Shown piece after piece: positions 18,290-27,353 of a DNA stretch of 64,000 bases. Source of the stretch: Actinobacillus genomosp. 2. GTDB taxonomy: Bacteria; Pseudomonadota; Gammaproteobacteria; Enterobacterales; Pasteurellaceae. The notes beneath the pieces are model-generated. The model did not search any database. It was not told the origin of the DNA and was given only the letters and a program-made list of their open reading frames with translations. The stretch lies in contig NZ_CP103807.1 in NCBI RefSeq assembly GCF_029773605.1, positions 1,550,001-1,614,000 of the forward strand. The letters are read 5' to 3'. Made by a program: the position numbers and the translations under genes. Numbering within the stretch: position 1 is the stretch's first letter; the number at the start of each line of letters is the position of its first letter.

Positions 18290-19324
18290 TTATTTGGTCG
18301 CCAGAATTTCTTGACGCACTATCTCAGTCCCCTTACTCAAGGCTTGTAATTTATTACGAGCAACTTGGCGAGATAACGGTGTCATACCGCAGTTGGTGCT
18401 AGGGTAAAGTTTATCGGCATCAACGAACTGTAAAGCTTTTCTTAACGTATCTGCCACTTGTTCTGGCGTTTCAATCTCGTTAGTAGCGACATCAATTGCA
18501 CCTACCATCACTTTTTTACCACGTACCAACTCGATTAAATCCATCGGTACACGAGAGTTTTGGCACTCTAAAGAAATAATATCGATGTTTGATTTTTGTA
18601 GTTTAGGGAAGCTTTCTTCATATTGACGCCATTCTGAACCTAATGTTTTTTTCCAATCGGTATTGGCTTTAATACCGTAACCATAGCAAATGTGTACCGC
18701 TGTTTCGCATTTTAAGCCTTCGATGGCACGCTCTAACGCCGCAACGCCCCAATCGTTTACTTCATCAAAAAAGACATTAAATGCCGGTTCATCAAACTGA
18801 ATAATATCTACACCGGCTGCTTCTAATTCTTTTGCTTCTTGATTAAGAATCGTGGCAAATTCCCATGCTAATTTCTCACGGCTCTTGTAATGTCCATCAT
18901 ATAGCGTATCAATCATGGTCATTGGCCCTGGTAATGCCCATTTTATAGGGCGGTCGGTATGAGCGCGTAAAAATTTAGCATCTTCAACAAAAACCGGTTT
19001 GGGACGATGCACTGCACCGACTACGCTTGGTACGCTGGCATCATAGCGGTTACGGATTCGCACAATTTCACGTTTGGTAAAATCCACACCCTCTAAATGT
19101 TCAATAAAAGTCGTTACAAAATGTTGGCGAGTTTGCTCGCCATCACTCACAATATCAATGCCTGCTTGAATTTGTTCTTGTAATGAAACAAGTAACGCAT
19201 CACGCTTTGCTTGCAGTAAATCATCACCAGTTAATTTCCATTCTGACCATAATTTTTCCGGTTCAGCGATCCAAGACGGTTTCGGCAAGCTGCCGGCGGT
19301 TGAGGTTGGTAATAATGTTTTCAT
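18290..19324 (-). CDS. mesD: Core methionine synthase of the MesD type (MetE catalytic-domain family)
   Basis: 344 residues, only the C-terminal catalytic half of a normal 750-residue MetE. It opens with LLPTSTAGSLPKPSW and keeps the zinc ligands of MetE: His211 and Cys213 (VHICYGYG), Glu253 (SLECQNSR) and Cys312 (STNCGMTPLSR). There is no N-terminal folate-binding half. The gene lies 18 bases downstream of a DUF1852 gene (mesX). That pairing defines the MesD/MesX methionine synthase described from Acinetobacter, which methylates homocysteine without methyl-folate, needs oxygen and MesX, and has an unknown methyl donor (recalled knowledge). Alternative: a generic YxjG-like MetE homologue; the MesX neighbour argues against that. 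Confidence 0.85.
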   Translation of the reverse strand: MKTLLPTSTAGSLPKPSWIAEPEKLWSEWKLTGDDLLQAKRDALLVSLQEQIQAGIDIVSDGEQTRQHFVTTFIEHLEGVDFTKREIVRIRNRYDASVPSVVGAVHRPKPVFVEDAKFLRAHTDRPIKWALPGPMTMIDTLYDGHYKSREKLAWEFATILNQEAKELEAAGVDIIQFDEPAFNVFFDEVNDWGVAALERAIEGLKCETAVHICYGYGIKANTDWKKTLGSEWRQYEESFPKLQKSNIDIISLECQNSRVPMDLIELVRGKKVMVGAIDVATNEIETPEQVADTLRKALQFVDADKLYPSTNCGMTPLSRQVARNKLQALSKGTEIVRQEILATK

Positions 19325-19342
19325 AAAATTCTCTTTAACTTA

Positions 19343-20320
19343 TTAAATTACTTCCGTTTTTGCCCAATTTGCCAGTAATTCACGATGCGGTTTGATAAAG
19401 TATTCATTGGTAAATTCGCCTTGTTTAATGGCTAATTGCGTGCGTTCTTCACGATCATATTCAATGGTGGTCAATGAATAATCTTGGTAGGTTAAACTTG
19501 GTTGATAGACTTGTCCTGCAACCGAGTTAGCATTGTAAATTTCTGGGCGATAGATTTTTTGGAAGGTTTCCATTGTACTGATTAAGCCGATTAATTCTAA
19601 ATTAGAGTAATCGTTCAACAAATCGCCGGTAAAATAAAATGCATACGGGGCAACCGATTTGGGTGGCATAAAGTAGCGAACTTTCATCCCCATTTTCGCA
19701 AAGTAATCATCGGTTAATGAATAAGCATTTTGAGTATATTCCGTACCTAAAATAGGGTGGTGGTTAGTGGTTTGCGTATAAGTACGGGTACTTGCTACGC
19801 TTAAGCAGAATACAGGTGCTTTAGCCGAAATTTGTTGATAAGCTTCTGAATCGACTAATAATTTAAATAATTTTCCGTGCAACTCACCATAATTAGCTGG
19901 CACACTAAATTTTTCTTGGTTCTTATTATGGTTGATTAACCAAACACTAAAATCATAATCGCGTACATAAGATGAGAAACTATTGCCAACAATGCCATCA
20001 ATACGTTGATTTGTGTGCTTATCCACAATGTAGGTTTTTAGCATTTCAATCGCAGGGAAATGCTCCTCTTGCCCTTCAATTACAATATCCGCAGACACAA
20101 TTTCAACCTCAACCGCATAACGATCATTTTTCGGATTATCCCAATGAACGAAATCATTAAAACGGTTATTAATCATACGTAAGGTATTGTGTAAATTTTT
20201 CTGACGATGTTCTCCTCGAGCGAGATTGGCAAAATTTGTGGTTAAGCGTGTGCTTTGTGCCGGTGAATAGTCTTCATCAAATCTCAGTGTTTTAATGTTG
20301 TAGTGGAATGGAATATTCAT
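19343..20320 (-). CDS. mesX: MesX, DUF1852 partner of the core methionine synthase
   Basis: 325 residues, recognised as DUF1852 from MNIPFHYNIKTLRFDEDYSP, NTLRMINNRFNDFVHWDNPK and IVGNSFSSYVRDYDFSVWLI. No enzyme motif that I can name. In Acinetobacter the same gene (mesX) is required for the core methionine synthase MesD (recalled). The ATG at 20320 was chosen because AGAGGT lies seven bases upstream; an in-frame codon at 20347 lacks a ribosome site. It is first in a two-gene operon with mesD and has a MetR-type palindrome about 100 bases upstream. Confidence 0.85.
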   Translation of the reverse strand: MNIPFHYNIKTLRFDEDYSPAQSTRLTTNFANLARGEHRQKNLHNTLRMINNRFNDFVHWDNPKNDRYAVEVEIVSADIVIEGQEEHFPAIEMLKTYIVDKHTNQRIDGIVGNSFSSYVRDYDFSVWLINHNKNQEKFSVPANYGELHGKLFKLLVDSEAYQQISAKAPVFCLSVASTRTYTQTTNHHPILGTEYTQNAYSLTDDYFAKMGMKVRYFMPPKSVAPYAFYFTGDLLNDYSNLELIGLISTMETFQKIYRPEIYNANSVAGQVYQPSLTYQDYSLTTIEYDREERTQLAIKQGEFTNEYFIKPHRELLANWAKTEVI

Positions 20321-20415
20321 AATTATTACCTCTGTATTAAATTTCATGACTAATCCTTAATAGAGATAATCTAACGCAAATCAATCATGAATAAAAATGA
20401 AACATTTTATTAAAA

Positions 20416-20436
20416 ATTATGAAATAAATTCATAAT
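20416..20436. promoter_or_regulatory. MetR-type palindrome upstream of mesXD
   Basis: ATTATGAA-ATAAA-TTCATAAT is a perfect 8-bp inverted repeat with a 5-base centre. It contains TGAA-N5-TTCA, the published MetR consensus for activation of methionine genes by homocysteine. It lies about 96 bases before the mesX start, a distance suited to a LysR-type activator. It also lies 122 bases upstream of the divergent outer-membrane gene, which could in principle be the target instead. Confidence 0.7.
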
Positions 20437-20557
20437 CTATACATTTAATGAGCTAAGTAAATAATCGGCTGTAATGAGCCAAATATAAATGTATTTTTTG
20501 AATCACCGACGACTTTGGATTATGATAACCTCAAATTTCCGAATGAAGATTACGCAT

Positions 20558-21520
20558 ATGAAACATTTCAAACTTACCTGCATCGCATTATTTACTACTC
20601 TTTCAATTCCCGCTCTTGCGAATGACACCGATCAAACCGAAAATACTTGGGCGGATCAGCAACGTAACTCGGTGCGTACTAAATTACACGATTGGTCAAA
20701 CGGTATTAACGACTGGCTGGGTGAAACCGATCCGAATAAACCGGCATCAGCCAGTTTACGGGTGATGTTAGACAGTCAATGGAATAAGCATGATCGTTTT
20801 TCCTATAAACCGCGTGTGCGAGGTAAAATCAAATTACCGGTATTGAAAAAACATGTCAGCGTGGTATTTGGTGATGAAGATTTGGAAAACCAAGCACGTG
20901 ATAAAAACCATATTGGACAAAGTTACCGTAATCTGCCTCGTGATCGTAATTATGATAGTCGCCAAGCACGTAACGATAATGCTTCTATCGGTTTACGTTG
21001 GTCAAACGAGATTAAGCGTTTAGGGGTTGAAAGTGATTTGGACGGCGGTTTACGTTCGGGCGGTGATATTTTTGGGCGTTTACGTCTAAGCAAAACTTGG
21101 GAGATTACCGATAATTTTGGGACTCGCTTAGAACAAATTTATCGCTATGGTACTAATAGTAAACATTATCTGCGTACCAATTTAGAAAATCGTTATATTG
21201 ATAGTGAAAATACTTTCATTATGAATCATACGTTTTTGCAATATACGCACGATGTTGATGAAGAAACGGGGTGGGGGAATAGTTTTTATCGCCAACATAA
21301 TTTTACTTCGCTTAAGCGTTTGAGCTATGGTGTGTTTATGGGAGGACGTTTTGATAAAAATTACTCCAAATTTAATTCTTACGGACCATTTGTTAGTTAT
21401 CGTCAACCTATTTTCCGTCATTGGGTATTCATTCAGCCGGAAATCAGTTTCTACAATGATAAAGATAAAGATCGTAACCACTTTATTAATACCTTTGTGC
21501 GTTTAGAAGTGATTTTTTAA
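20558..21520 (+). CDS. Predicted outer-membrane beta-barrel protein, unknown function
   Basis: 320 residues. MKHFKLTCIALFTTLSIPALA is a signal peptide with an ALA cleavage site before NDTDQ. The rest is rich in alternating polar/aromatic strands (for example VSVVFGDEDL, ASIGLRWSNEIKRLGVESDL, RLEQIYRYGTN, WVFIQPEISFYND) and ends in LEVIF, a terminal Phe typical of outer-membrane barrels. I do not recognise the family. The start at 20558 was chosen as the beginning of the signal peptide; an in-frame ATG at 20543 is also possible. Single-gene unit, closed by a terminator. Confidence 0.7.
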   Translation: MKHFKLTCIALFTTLSIPALANDTDQTENTWADQQRNSVRTKLHDWSNGINDWLGETDPNKPASASLRVMLDSQWNKHDRFSYKPRVRGKIKLPVLKKHVSVVFGDEDLENQARDKNHIGQSYRNLPRDRNYDSRQARNDNASIGLRWSNEIKRLGVESDLDGGLRSGGDIFGRLRLSKTWEITDNFGTRLEQIYRYGTNSKHYLRTNLENRYIDSENTFIMNHTFLQYTHDVDEETGWGNSFYRQHNFTSLKRLSYGVFMGGRFDKNYSKFNSYGPFVSYRQPIFRHWVFIQPEISFYNDKDKDRNHFINTFVRLEVIF

Positions 21521-21538
21521 CTTTTCGTATGATTAAAA

Positions 21539-21573
21539 AAAGACTGCGTAAAACAAATTACTCAGTCTTTTTT
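21539..21573 (+). terminator. Rho-independent terminator
   Basis: AAAGACTG (21539-21546) pairs with CAGTCTTT (21563-21570), followed by TTT. It ends the barrel-protein transcript and is also upstream of the convergent kpsS end. Confidence 0.75.
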
Positions 21574-21610
21574 ATTGGTAACAAAATCTCGAAAAATAAC
21601 CGCTTATTAG

Positions 21611-22831
21611 CTAACTTTGGTTATATGGATAACGTAAAATCACTTTGTTATAGAAGCTACCGTTAATGTGCGTTTTATGTAGATGAAATTTACGATAAGC
21701 ATTAAATAATTCATCATTTGGTTTTTCCGGATTTTCCCAAAAATCGTTCAGGTTGCCTTGATAGGTCAGTCCGGCAAAATCATAATTTGCTCGTCCTAAG
21801 ATTTTAACCGGCATATTGTGTAATAGGGCAGAAATACCACTGGTACTATTAAGCGTTACCATTCCTTTACCATAACGTAAAAATACCGGCATTGGCACGT
21901 CATGAATATAATGAATCCGTTTTTTCAAATCAGGATATTGTGCAATATATTCATCAATCACCTTACCATAATCAATAAAACCACGATCCATTGGATGATG
22001 TTTTACGATGAGATTTAAATGTTTGGGGGCTTTAGTCGCAAAGGAGAGTAGCACTTCTCTCAGCACTGCTTCTACATTAGGATAATCGCTATGTACTAGA
22101 ATTTGACTATCATCATAAACTTGTAACGGTAAAATGAAAAATTCACCAAATTCTCCCTTCTCAACACGTTTGGCAAAGTTAAGATCATAGAGATAATAAT
22201 GTAAACGCTTTAATCCGGAAATTGACCATAGTTTTACGTAATACAACACATTTAGGAAACGATGATGTCGATATTTTGGATAATTCTGGCGACGATAGTA
22301 CGCTGAAACATAATATTGAATCGCCAGTTTTGCCATTGGACAGAAACCTTTGGCAAGATGCTGTGGTTTAGGCGGTTCAGGTAATTCCTGAAACTGCATA
22401 AAATAGTCAGCTTGACGAGGAATAGGCGAATAAGCATTTACCCCTGTTTTTTCAAAAGTAACATAGTTAGGGCGAAAATAGCCTTCTTCAAATGCCCAAA
22501 AACTCATAGATAAGTTTTGGCAAACTGTTTTTGCAACTTTATGGTATTTACGGTTATCTCCAAAACACACAATACTATCAATTTGATGCTGATAGCAAAA
22601 ATCGGTTAAGTATTGAGAGAAATTTTCTAATGAATCTCGATATGCAAAAGTATTTTCAATGGTATTAGGGTAGAAATACTCATCGCCAGCATTTAAATTG
22701 ATTTTAAATGCTATTTTATTTTGCGTTCGTAGCCATTCTGATAGGTCTGTAAAAAAAGTCCCGATTGGCCCTTGTAGTAACAGGATTCTCTCCGAGTTTT
22801 CAAGCAAATCATCCAAATAATGGTTAATCAT
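21611..22831 (-). CDS. kpsS: Capsule biosynthesis protein KpsS/LipB family (Kdo-lipid primer)
   Basis: 406 residues of the KpsS/LipB family. Recognisable blocks: RILLLQGPIGTFFTDLSEWL at the N-terminus, WAFEEGYFRPNYVTFEKTG, LIVKHHPMDRGFIDY and MVTLNSTSGISALLHNMPVK. KpsS adds the first beta-Kdo to lyso-phosphatidylglycerol to start the poly-Kdo linker on which group 2 capsules are exported. It follows kpsC by 23 bases in one operon, 13 kb from the cpx export genes, so the capsule system is split across two sites. Confidence 0.92.
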   Translation of the reverse strand: MINHYLDDLLENSERILLLQGPIGTFFTDLSEWLRTQNKIAFKINLNAGDEYFYPNTIENTFAYRDSLENFSQYLTDFCYQHQIDSIVCFGDNRKYHKVAKTVCQNLSMSFWAFEEGYFRPNYVTFEKTGVNAYSPIPRQADYFMQFQELPEPPKPQHLAKGFCPMAKLAIQYYVSAYYRRQNYPKYRHHRFLNVLYYVKLWSISGLKRLHYYLYDLNFAKRVEKGEFGEFFILPLQVYDDSQILVHSDYPNVEAVLREVLLSFATKAPKHLNLIVKHHPMDRGFIDYGKVIDEYIAQYPDLKKRIHYIHDVPMPVFLRYGKGMVTLNSTSGISALLHNMPVKILGRANYDFAGLTYQGNLNDFWENPEKPNDELFNAYRKFHLHKTHINGSFYNKVILRYPYNQS

Positions 22832-22854
22832 CGGTCATACTCTTTAGAAAAATT

Positions 22855-24909
22855 TTAGTGTAATACTCGGTAAAGCTGTTTTAGCTTTCCGAATTGTTTT
22901 GCTATCCACGGCCGTTTAATACCGCTATGTGATAGTTGTTGTTTTTGTTGTTGTAAAATCTCAATCGCTTGTTCGGCATCGATAATTGCCGCATTTTTCG
23001 GATCGACATATTGTGGATAATACACCAGTACCGCTGAAATAAGTTGTTCTAAGCATAATTTTCGATTACGGCGTTCGAGCGATAGATAATCTTCGGTTAA
23101 GCCCCAATTTGAGTAGAACGGCAAACCGTAACAATGTACAGTTTTTCCACGTAATAATGCTTCAAAACCGGCTAATGAGGTCATTGTATGTACCTCATCA
23201 ACCTGATTGATACAGTCTAAGATATTTGCATTTTCGACAATTTCATCAGCAAATTCGACCGCTTGTTCCTGTGGTATTTGTCCCTGTCTATTACCGCTTA
23301 CTACATCAGGATGCGGTTTATAAATAATATAAGCTTCAGGATTCAATTCACGCACTTTTCGCAGTAAATCCAGGTTTTTCTTAATTTCCGGTGAGCCAAA
23401 GCGAATTGAAGCATCGTCTTCCACCTGACCAGGAACTAAAATGGTTCGTTTATCCGTCACACTAAGCTGGAAACCTGAGTTACCAACATTATATTTTCCG
23501 ATATTCGCTTCCAATAAGCGAGTTTGTAATTTTTTCGCTAAGGCTAAATCCTGTTCGCTAAATTCTTGATGTAATAGAATGTCCTCTAATCTTGAAGGCG
23601 TCTGAGCATTAAAATAAATGCCTAAATCGTCAATCACCAGCGATAATGGTGCGACCAAATTCGAACCCAAACCGACCGAACGAATAAAACCGTCTTCCAT
23701 ACGTAAAAGCGGTAAGTTATGCTTTTCAGCATAAGCTAAAATATCTTGTTTCCCTTGGCTCCAAATCAGCAATTTTGCATCACTTTCAAGCGGTCGTTTT
23801 TCTAATGATTTTAACGAACGAACAAAATGTAATTTGCACAACGGAAAATTAAAAAACGGCTTGATAACAGCCTGTTTCCATAGGGACATTCCAATGCAAT
23901 AAAGATGTCCACTTAGACGTTGATTCAGTATTTTAGTTTTACTTAAATAATCAATCACATCAAAAATTGTGCCGGTTTGCCCATTATTCGGATTGATATA
24001 ACGGCTATATTGTAAATAAGCGGCGACAAATAGCTGTATGAATGAGCGAGGTTGACGACGTTGCTCAGTTTTTAAAATATCAATATTCGGGTGGCGATCA
24101 TCAGTAACGCCCCAACCGGCGAACCAAGGCACACCGAAAGTTACGACTTTTTTACCTAATAATAATGCTTCAAATCCCATTTGTGAGGTAACACAATACA
24201 CTTTGTCGATATGTTTTAGTAACGAAAGTGGGTTCACATCTTCCGCAAATAAACGGATACGATCACGATAACGTTGTAAATCGGTTAAATAACCTTTTTT
24301 CTTACCGCTAATAACATCAGGGTGTGTCTTTACCCAAATTTGAGCTTGCGGATTTTCATTGATAGCGGCTTCTAACATTTTTTGGAAGTGAGATTCGTCC
24401 GCCGAACCGTATTTTACCGCCATATCACCAAAAGTTTGGTCAACAACTAATACAATTTCTGTGTTTTCAGAGGTTGTTGAAACAAAATCAAGATTATGAT
24501 TATATTTTGATAAGTGATGACGAATGATTAATTGAATGGCTTTTTCTGCCTGATGCAATTCGTCCGCACTTAAATGCGAAGCTAAAATCAGTTGTTCTAA
24601 ACGAGAAGGACGTGTTGTATCGTAATAGATGCCAAGATCATCATATACCATAGAGAAGGGCGGATAGCTCATTACGCCCAGTCCAAGCGAACGTAAAAAA
24701 CCATCCTCCAGTGCAATATAAGGAAGATGATGTTGTTTGGCATAATCTCTTGCCTTTTGTGTGGAAGGACGAAGCCCCCAACCAATGACATTATCACTCT
24801 TAATCGTTGGTTTAAAACGAGAATAAGCAACGATTTCGCTGTTATGTAAAAAGCTATTAATATAAGGAATCTTTAAAATTCCACGAGAGAAAATGAGAGA
24901 TTTTGCCAT
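22855..24909 (-). CDS. kpsC: Capsule biosynthesis protein KpsC/LipA family, dual Kdo transferase
   Basis: 684 residues containing two copies of the KpsC glycosyltransferase unit. Copy 1 has LPYIALEDGFLRSLGLGVMS, QTFGDMAVKYG, WVKTHPDVISGKKKG and TSQMGFEALLLGKKVVTFGV. Copy 2 has LPLLRMEDGFIRSVGLGSNL, GQVEDDASIRFGSP, IYKPHPDVVSGNRQG and TSLAGFEALLRGKTVHCYGL. The two modules add alternating Kdo linkages to extend the linker started by KpsS. First gene of the kpsC-kpsS operon. In Pasteurella these genes (phyA/phyB) lie within the capsule locus; here they are separate. Confidence 0.93.
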   Translation of the reverse strand: MAKSLIFSRGILKIPYINSFLHNSEIVAYSRFKPTIKSDNVIGWGLRPSTQKARDYAKQHHLPYIALEDGFLRSLGLGVMSYPPFSMVYDDLGIYYDTTRPSRLEQLILASHLSADELHQAEKAIQLIIRHHLSKYNHNLDFVSTTSENTEIVLVVDQTFGDMAVKYGSADESHFQKMLEAAINENPQAQIWVKTHPDVISGKKKGYLTDLQRYRDRIRLFAEDVNPLSLLKHIDKVYCVTSQMGFEALLLGKKVVTFGVPWFAGWGVTDDRHPNIDILKTEQRRQPRSFIQLFVAAYLQYSRYINPNNGQTGTIFDVIDYLSKTKILNQRLSGHLYCIGMSLWKQAVIKPFFNFPLCKLHFVRSLKSLEKRPLESDAKLLIWSQGKQDILAYAEKHNLPLLRMEDGFIRSVGLGSNLVAPLSLVIDDLGIYFNAQTPSRLEDILLHQEFSEQDLALAKKLQTRLLEANIGKYNVGNSGFQLSVTDKRTILVPGQVEDDASIRFGSPEIKKNLDLLRKVRELNPEAYIIYKPHPDVVSGNRQGQIPQEQAVEFADEIVENANILDCINQVDEVHTMTSLAGFEALLRGKTVHCYGLPFYSNWGLTEDYLSLERRNRKLCLEQLISAVLVYYPQYVDPKNAAIIDAEQAIEILQQQKQQLSHSGIKRPWIAKQFGKLKQLYRVLH

Positions 24910-25001
24910 AGCTAAATTTGTTTAGAATTGTAGGTTGGTAAATTATTCAGAAAAATATAGAGTGTACTCTTTAGTAAGAATAAAGTAAATTTTAGTCAAT
25001 C

Positions 25002-25040
25002 AAAAAGCCCGAAGAAATAGCGACTTTCTTCGGGCTTTTT
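25002..25040 (-). terminator. Strong terminator of the amino-acid ABC operon
   Basis: AAAAAGCCCGAAGAAA (25002-25017) pairs exactly with TTTCTTCGGGCTTTTT (25025-25040), a 16-bp stem. It lies just past the end of the minus-strand operon and can work in both directions. Confidence 0.9.
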
Positions 25041-25055
25041 TGTAAAGAGAATAGA

Positions 25056-25892
25056 TTATTTTGCAAGTAGCTCAGGTTTATCACCGTAAACCGGTACTAA
25101 AGTTTTTTCATAAGCGGCTTTTAATTTACCATTTGTTTTAAAGTCAGCGATTTCTTTATTAATGAAATCCAATAAGGCTTTATCGCCTTTTTGTACCGCT
25201 GGTGCAATTTGTTCCGCCGGACCTACACTACCGATTGCTACATCAAAAGTTGGGTTTTCTTTTGCCCATGCCCAAACTAACGCATTATCGTGAGCTAATG
25301 CCACACCGCGACCGTCTTTAAGTGCGTCAAAGGTTTCTGTATTTTGGTCGAACTTTAACAGATTGATTTCAGGGTGATTTTTAGTGAAATAAGCATCCGC
25401 AGTTGTGCCTTTGTTGACTAATAGGGTTTTGCCTTCTAATTGTTTTAGATCGGTAATTAATGCTCCTTTCGGTGAAACAACACCTAACGCCACATTCATA
25501 TAAGGTGCGGCAAAATCCACTACTTCAGCACGTTCCGGTGTTTTAGTAAAGTTAGCTAAAATCAGATCAACTTTATTCGATTTCAAATATTCAACACGGT
25601 TTGCCGCTTCAGTTAATACAAATTCCACTTTATCCGGACTGCCGAGTAAGTCATTAGCAATCTCTTTAGCAATTTCGACATCAAAGCCTTGGCTTTTTCC
25701 GTTGGCATCGACATAACCGAACGGTGGTTTATCACCGAAGACACCAATGCGAATGACCCCTTTTTCTTTAATTTGTGCCACGCTATCTTTTGCTGTTGAA
25801 GATTGAGCATTGTTGGCATTATCACATGCTGTTAAGGCAAAAGTAGTCATTGCAGTGACTAGTAATGTTTTTAATGTTGTACTAAGTTTCAT
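25056..25892 (-). CDS. Amino-acid ABC transporter substrate-binding lipoprotein
   Basis: 278-residue periplasmic binding protein of the polar amino-acid family (SBP_bac_3). The signal peptide ends in LTAC with lipidated Cys23. RIGVFGDKPPFGYVDANGKS and GFDVEIAKEIANDL form the ligand-binding start, then DLILANFTKTPERAEVVDFA and LLVNKGTTADAYFTKNHPE. It resembles CjaA/PEB1-type cysteine or acidic amino-acid receptors, but the ligand cannot be fixed from sequence. Last gene of a four-gene operon (permease, permease, ATPase, receptor), 60 bases after the ATPase gene. Confidence 0.9.
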   Translation of the reverse strand: MKLSTTLKTLLVTAMTTFALTACDNANNAQSSTAKDSVAQIKEKGVIRIGVFGDKPPFGYVDANGKSQGFDVEIAKEIANDLLGSPDKVEFVLTEAANRVEYLKSNKVDLILANFTKTPERAEVVDFAAPYMNVALGVVSPKGALITDLKQLEGKTLLVNKGTTADAYFTKNHPEINLLKFDQNTETFDALKDGRGVALAHDNALVWAWAKENPTFDVAIGSVGPAEQIAPAVQKGDKALLDFINKEIADFKTNGKLKAAYEKTLVPVYGDKPELLAK

Positions 25893-25952
25893 AGAACTCT
25901 CCTCGTTAATATATTTGGTAAAAAATGAGCTAAATTTAACCGCTTGTATAAA

Positions 25953-26684
25953 TTAATAATCCATACCGGTTAAGAATTGTTTAGCTCTTTCGGTTTGCGG
26001 TTGTTTAAAAAACTGATGTGGTGGTGCTTGTTCGATAATGACACCTTTATCCATAAAGATAATCCGATCCGCCACTTTTTCGGCAAAGCCCATTTCGTGG
26101 GTAACGATTAACATCGACATACCTTCTTCCGCCAGTTCTAGCACCACATCTAATACTTCTCGCACCATTTCTGGGTCGAGTGCGGCGGTAATTTCATCGA
26201 GTAAAATCACTTCCGGATTCATACATAAGGCACGTACAATCGCAATGCGTTGCTTTTGTCCGCCGGATAATTCTCGAGGAAAAGCGTTTTTGCGATCTAA
26301 TAAACCGACTCGAGCAAGTAATTTATCCGCTTGGGCTTCGACTTCTTGGCGTGAACGTTGTTGGGCTTTGAGCGGGCCTAATAAAATATTCTCGATTACA
26401 TTTAAATGGGCGAATAACTCGTAACTTTGGAACACCATACCGACTTTTTGACGAGAGGCTTCCCAGCTTAAGTCTTTACCAAATTCGCCGACATCTTGCA
26501 TCACAATGCTACCGCCTTGTTTTTCTTCCAAGCCGTTTATGCAGCGTAATAAGGTACTTTTACCACAGCCGGACGGGCCTAAAATCACTACGACCTCGCC
26601 TTTGGCTAAATCCAAATCTAAATTGGGAATGGCAACCGTTTCGCCATATTTTTTATGTAAATTACGGATAGAAAGTAACGCCAT
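25953..26684 (-). CDS. Amino-acid ABC transporter ATP-binding protein
   Basis: 243-residue GlnQ/HisP-type ATPase: Walker [10 protein letters not shown] (about 36-44), Q-loop FQSYELF, signature LSGGQKQR, Walker [15 protein letters not shown] and H-loop [26 protein letters not shown] replaces the more usual PTSALD but keeps the catalytic Glu. Directly follows the second permease with no gap. Confidence 0.93.
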   Translation of the reverse strand: MALLSIRNLHKKYGETVAIPNLDLDLAKGEVVVILGPSGCGKSTLLRCINGLEEKQGGSIVMQDVGEFGKDLSWEASRQKVGMVFQSYELFAHLNVIENILLGPLKAQQRSRQEVEAQADKLLARVGLLDRKNAFPRELSGGQKQRIAIVRALCMNPEVILLDEITAALDPEMVREVLDVVLELAEEGMSMLIVTHEMGFAEKVADRIIFMDKGVIIEQAPPHQFFKQPQTERAKQFLTGMDY

Positions 26685-27353
26685 TTAGCTCTCCCATTTA
26701 TGTTCTAAGCGTGTTGCAAGCAGTGATAGCGGATAACAAATCAGGAAATATAAAACGAAGATTAATCCATAGACAAAAAAGGATGCACTTGGGTTCGTCA
26801 ATAAGGCGTTCTCAATAATTTGCTGTCCGACTTTAACCATTTCGATCACACCGATTAAGGCGGCGAGCGAACTGGTTTTGACCATACGGGTAAACAGATT
26901 AATTGCCCCTGGTAACACTCGGCATGTGCCTTGTGGTAATTCAATATATTGGAAAATCTGCCAACGATTTAAGCCTAATGCACGGGCGGATTCGATTTGG
27001 TGTTTTTCAATGGAGGCTAACGCACCTCGTACTAAATCCCCCATTTCGGCAACGCCCCATAAGGTAAATACCCAAATACATACCCAAAAACCGCTGATAT
27101 GCAGATTAAACCACGTAGATAGCCCGAAGTAGAGGGCAAATAGCCAAACTAGAATCGGCACAATCCGAATAGTTTCTAAATAAAAACGACAAACAGCACG
27201 CACAAATACATTATTCGCTCGCATCAGTAAGCCGAATAGTGTGCCGAATACCAAGGATAAACCGACCGAAATAAATGAAATCTGGGCAGTTAGCCATAAG
27301 CCTTGTGCGAGTCTGACAGCATTTTGCCCTTCAAATAACCAATCAAATCCCAT
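26685..27353 (-). CDS. Amino-acid ABC transporter permease (second)
   Basis: 222-residue His/Glu/Gln/Arg-type permease with five to six helices. The EAA loop reads ESARALGLNRWQIFQYIELP followed by QGTCRVLPGAINLF. The start at 27353 (MGFDWLFEG) was preferred because GGAG lies eight bases upstream and overlap with the preceding permease is then only 11 bases; the in-frame ATG at 27380 lacks a clear ribosome site. It forms a heterodimer channel with the upstream permease. Confidence 0.9.
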   Translation of the reverse strand: MGFDWLFEGQNAVRLAQGLWLTAQISFISVGLSLVFGTLFGLLMRANNVFVRAVCRFYLETIRIVPILVWLFALYFGLSTWFNLHISGFWVCIWVFTLWGVAEMGDLVRGALASIEKHQIESARALGLNRWQIFQYIELPQGTCRVLPGAINLFTRMVKTSSLAALIGVIEMVKVGQQIIENALLTNPSASFFVYGLIFVLYFLICYPLSLLATRLEHKWES

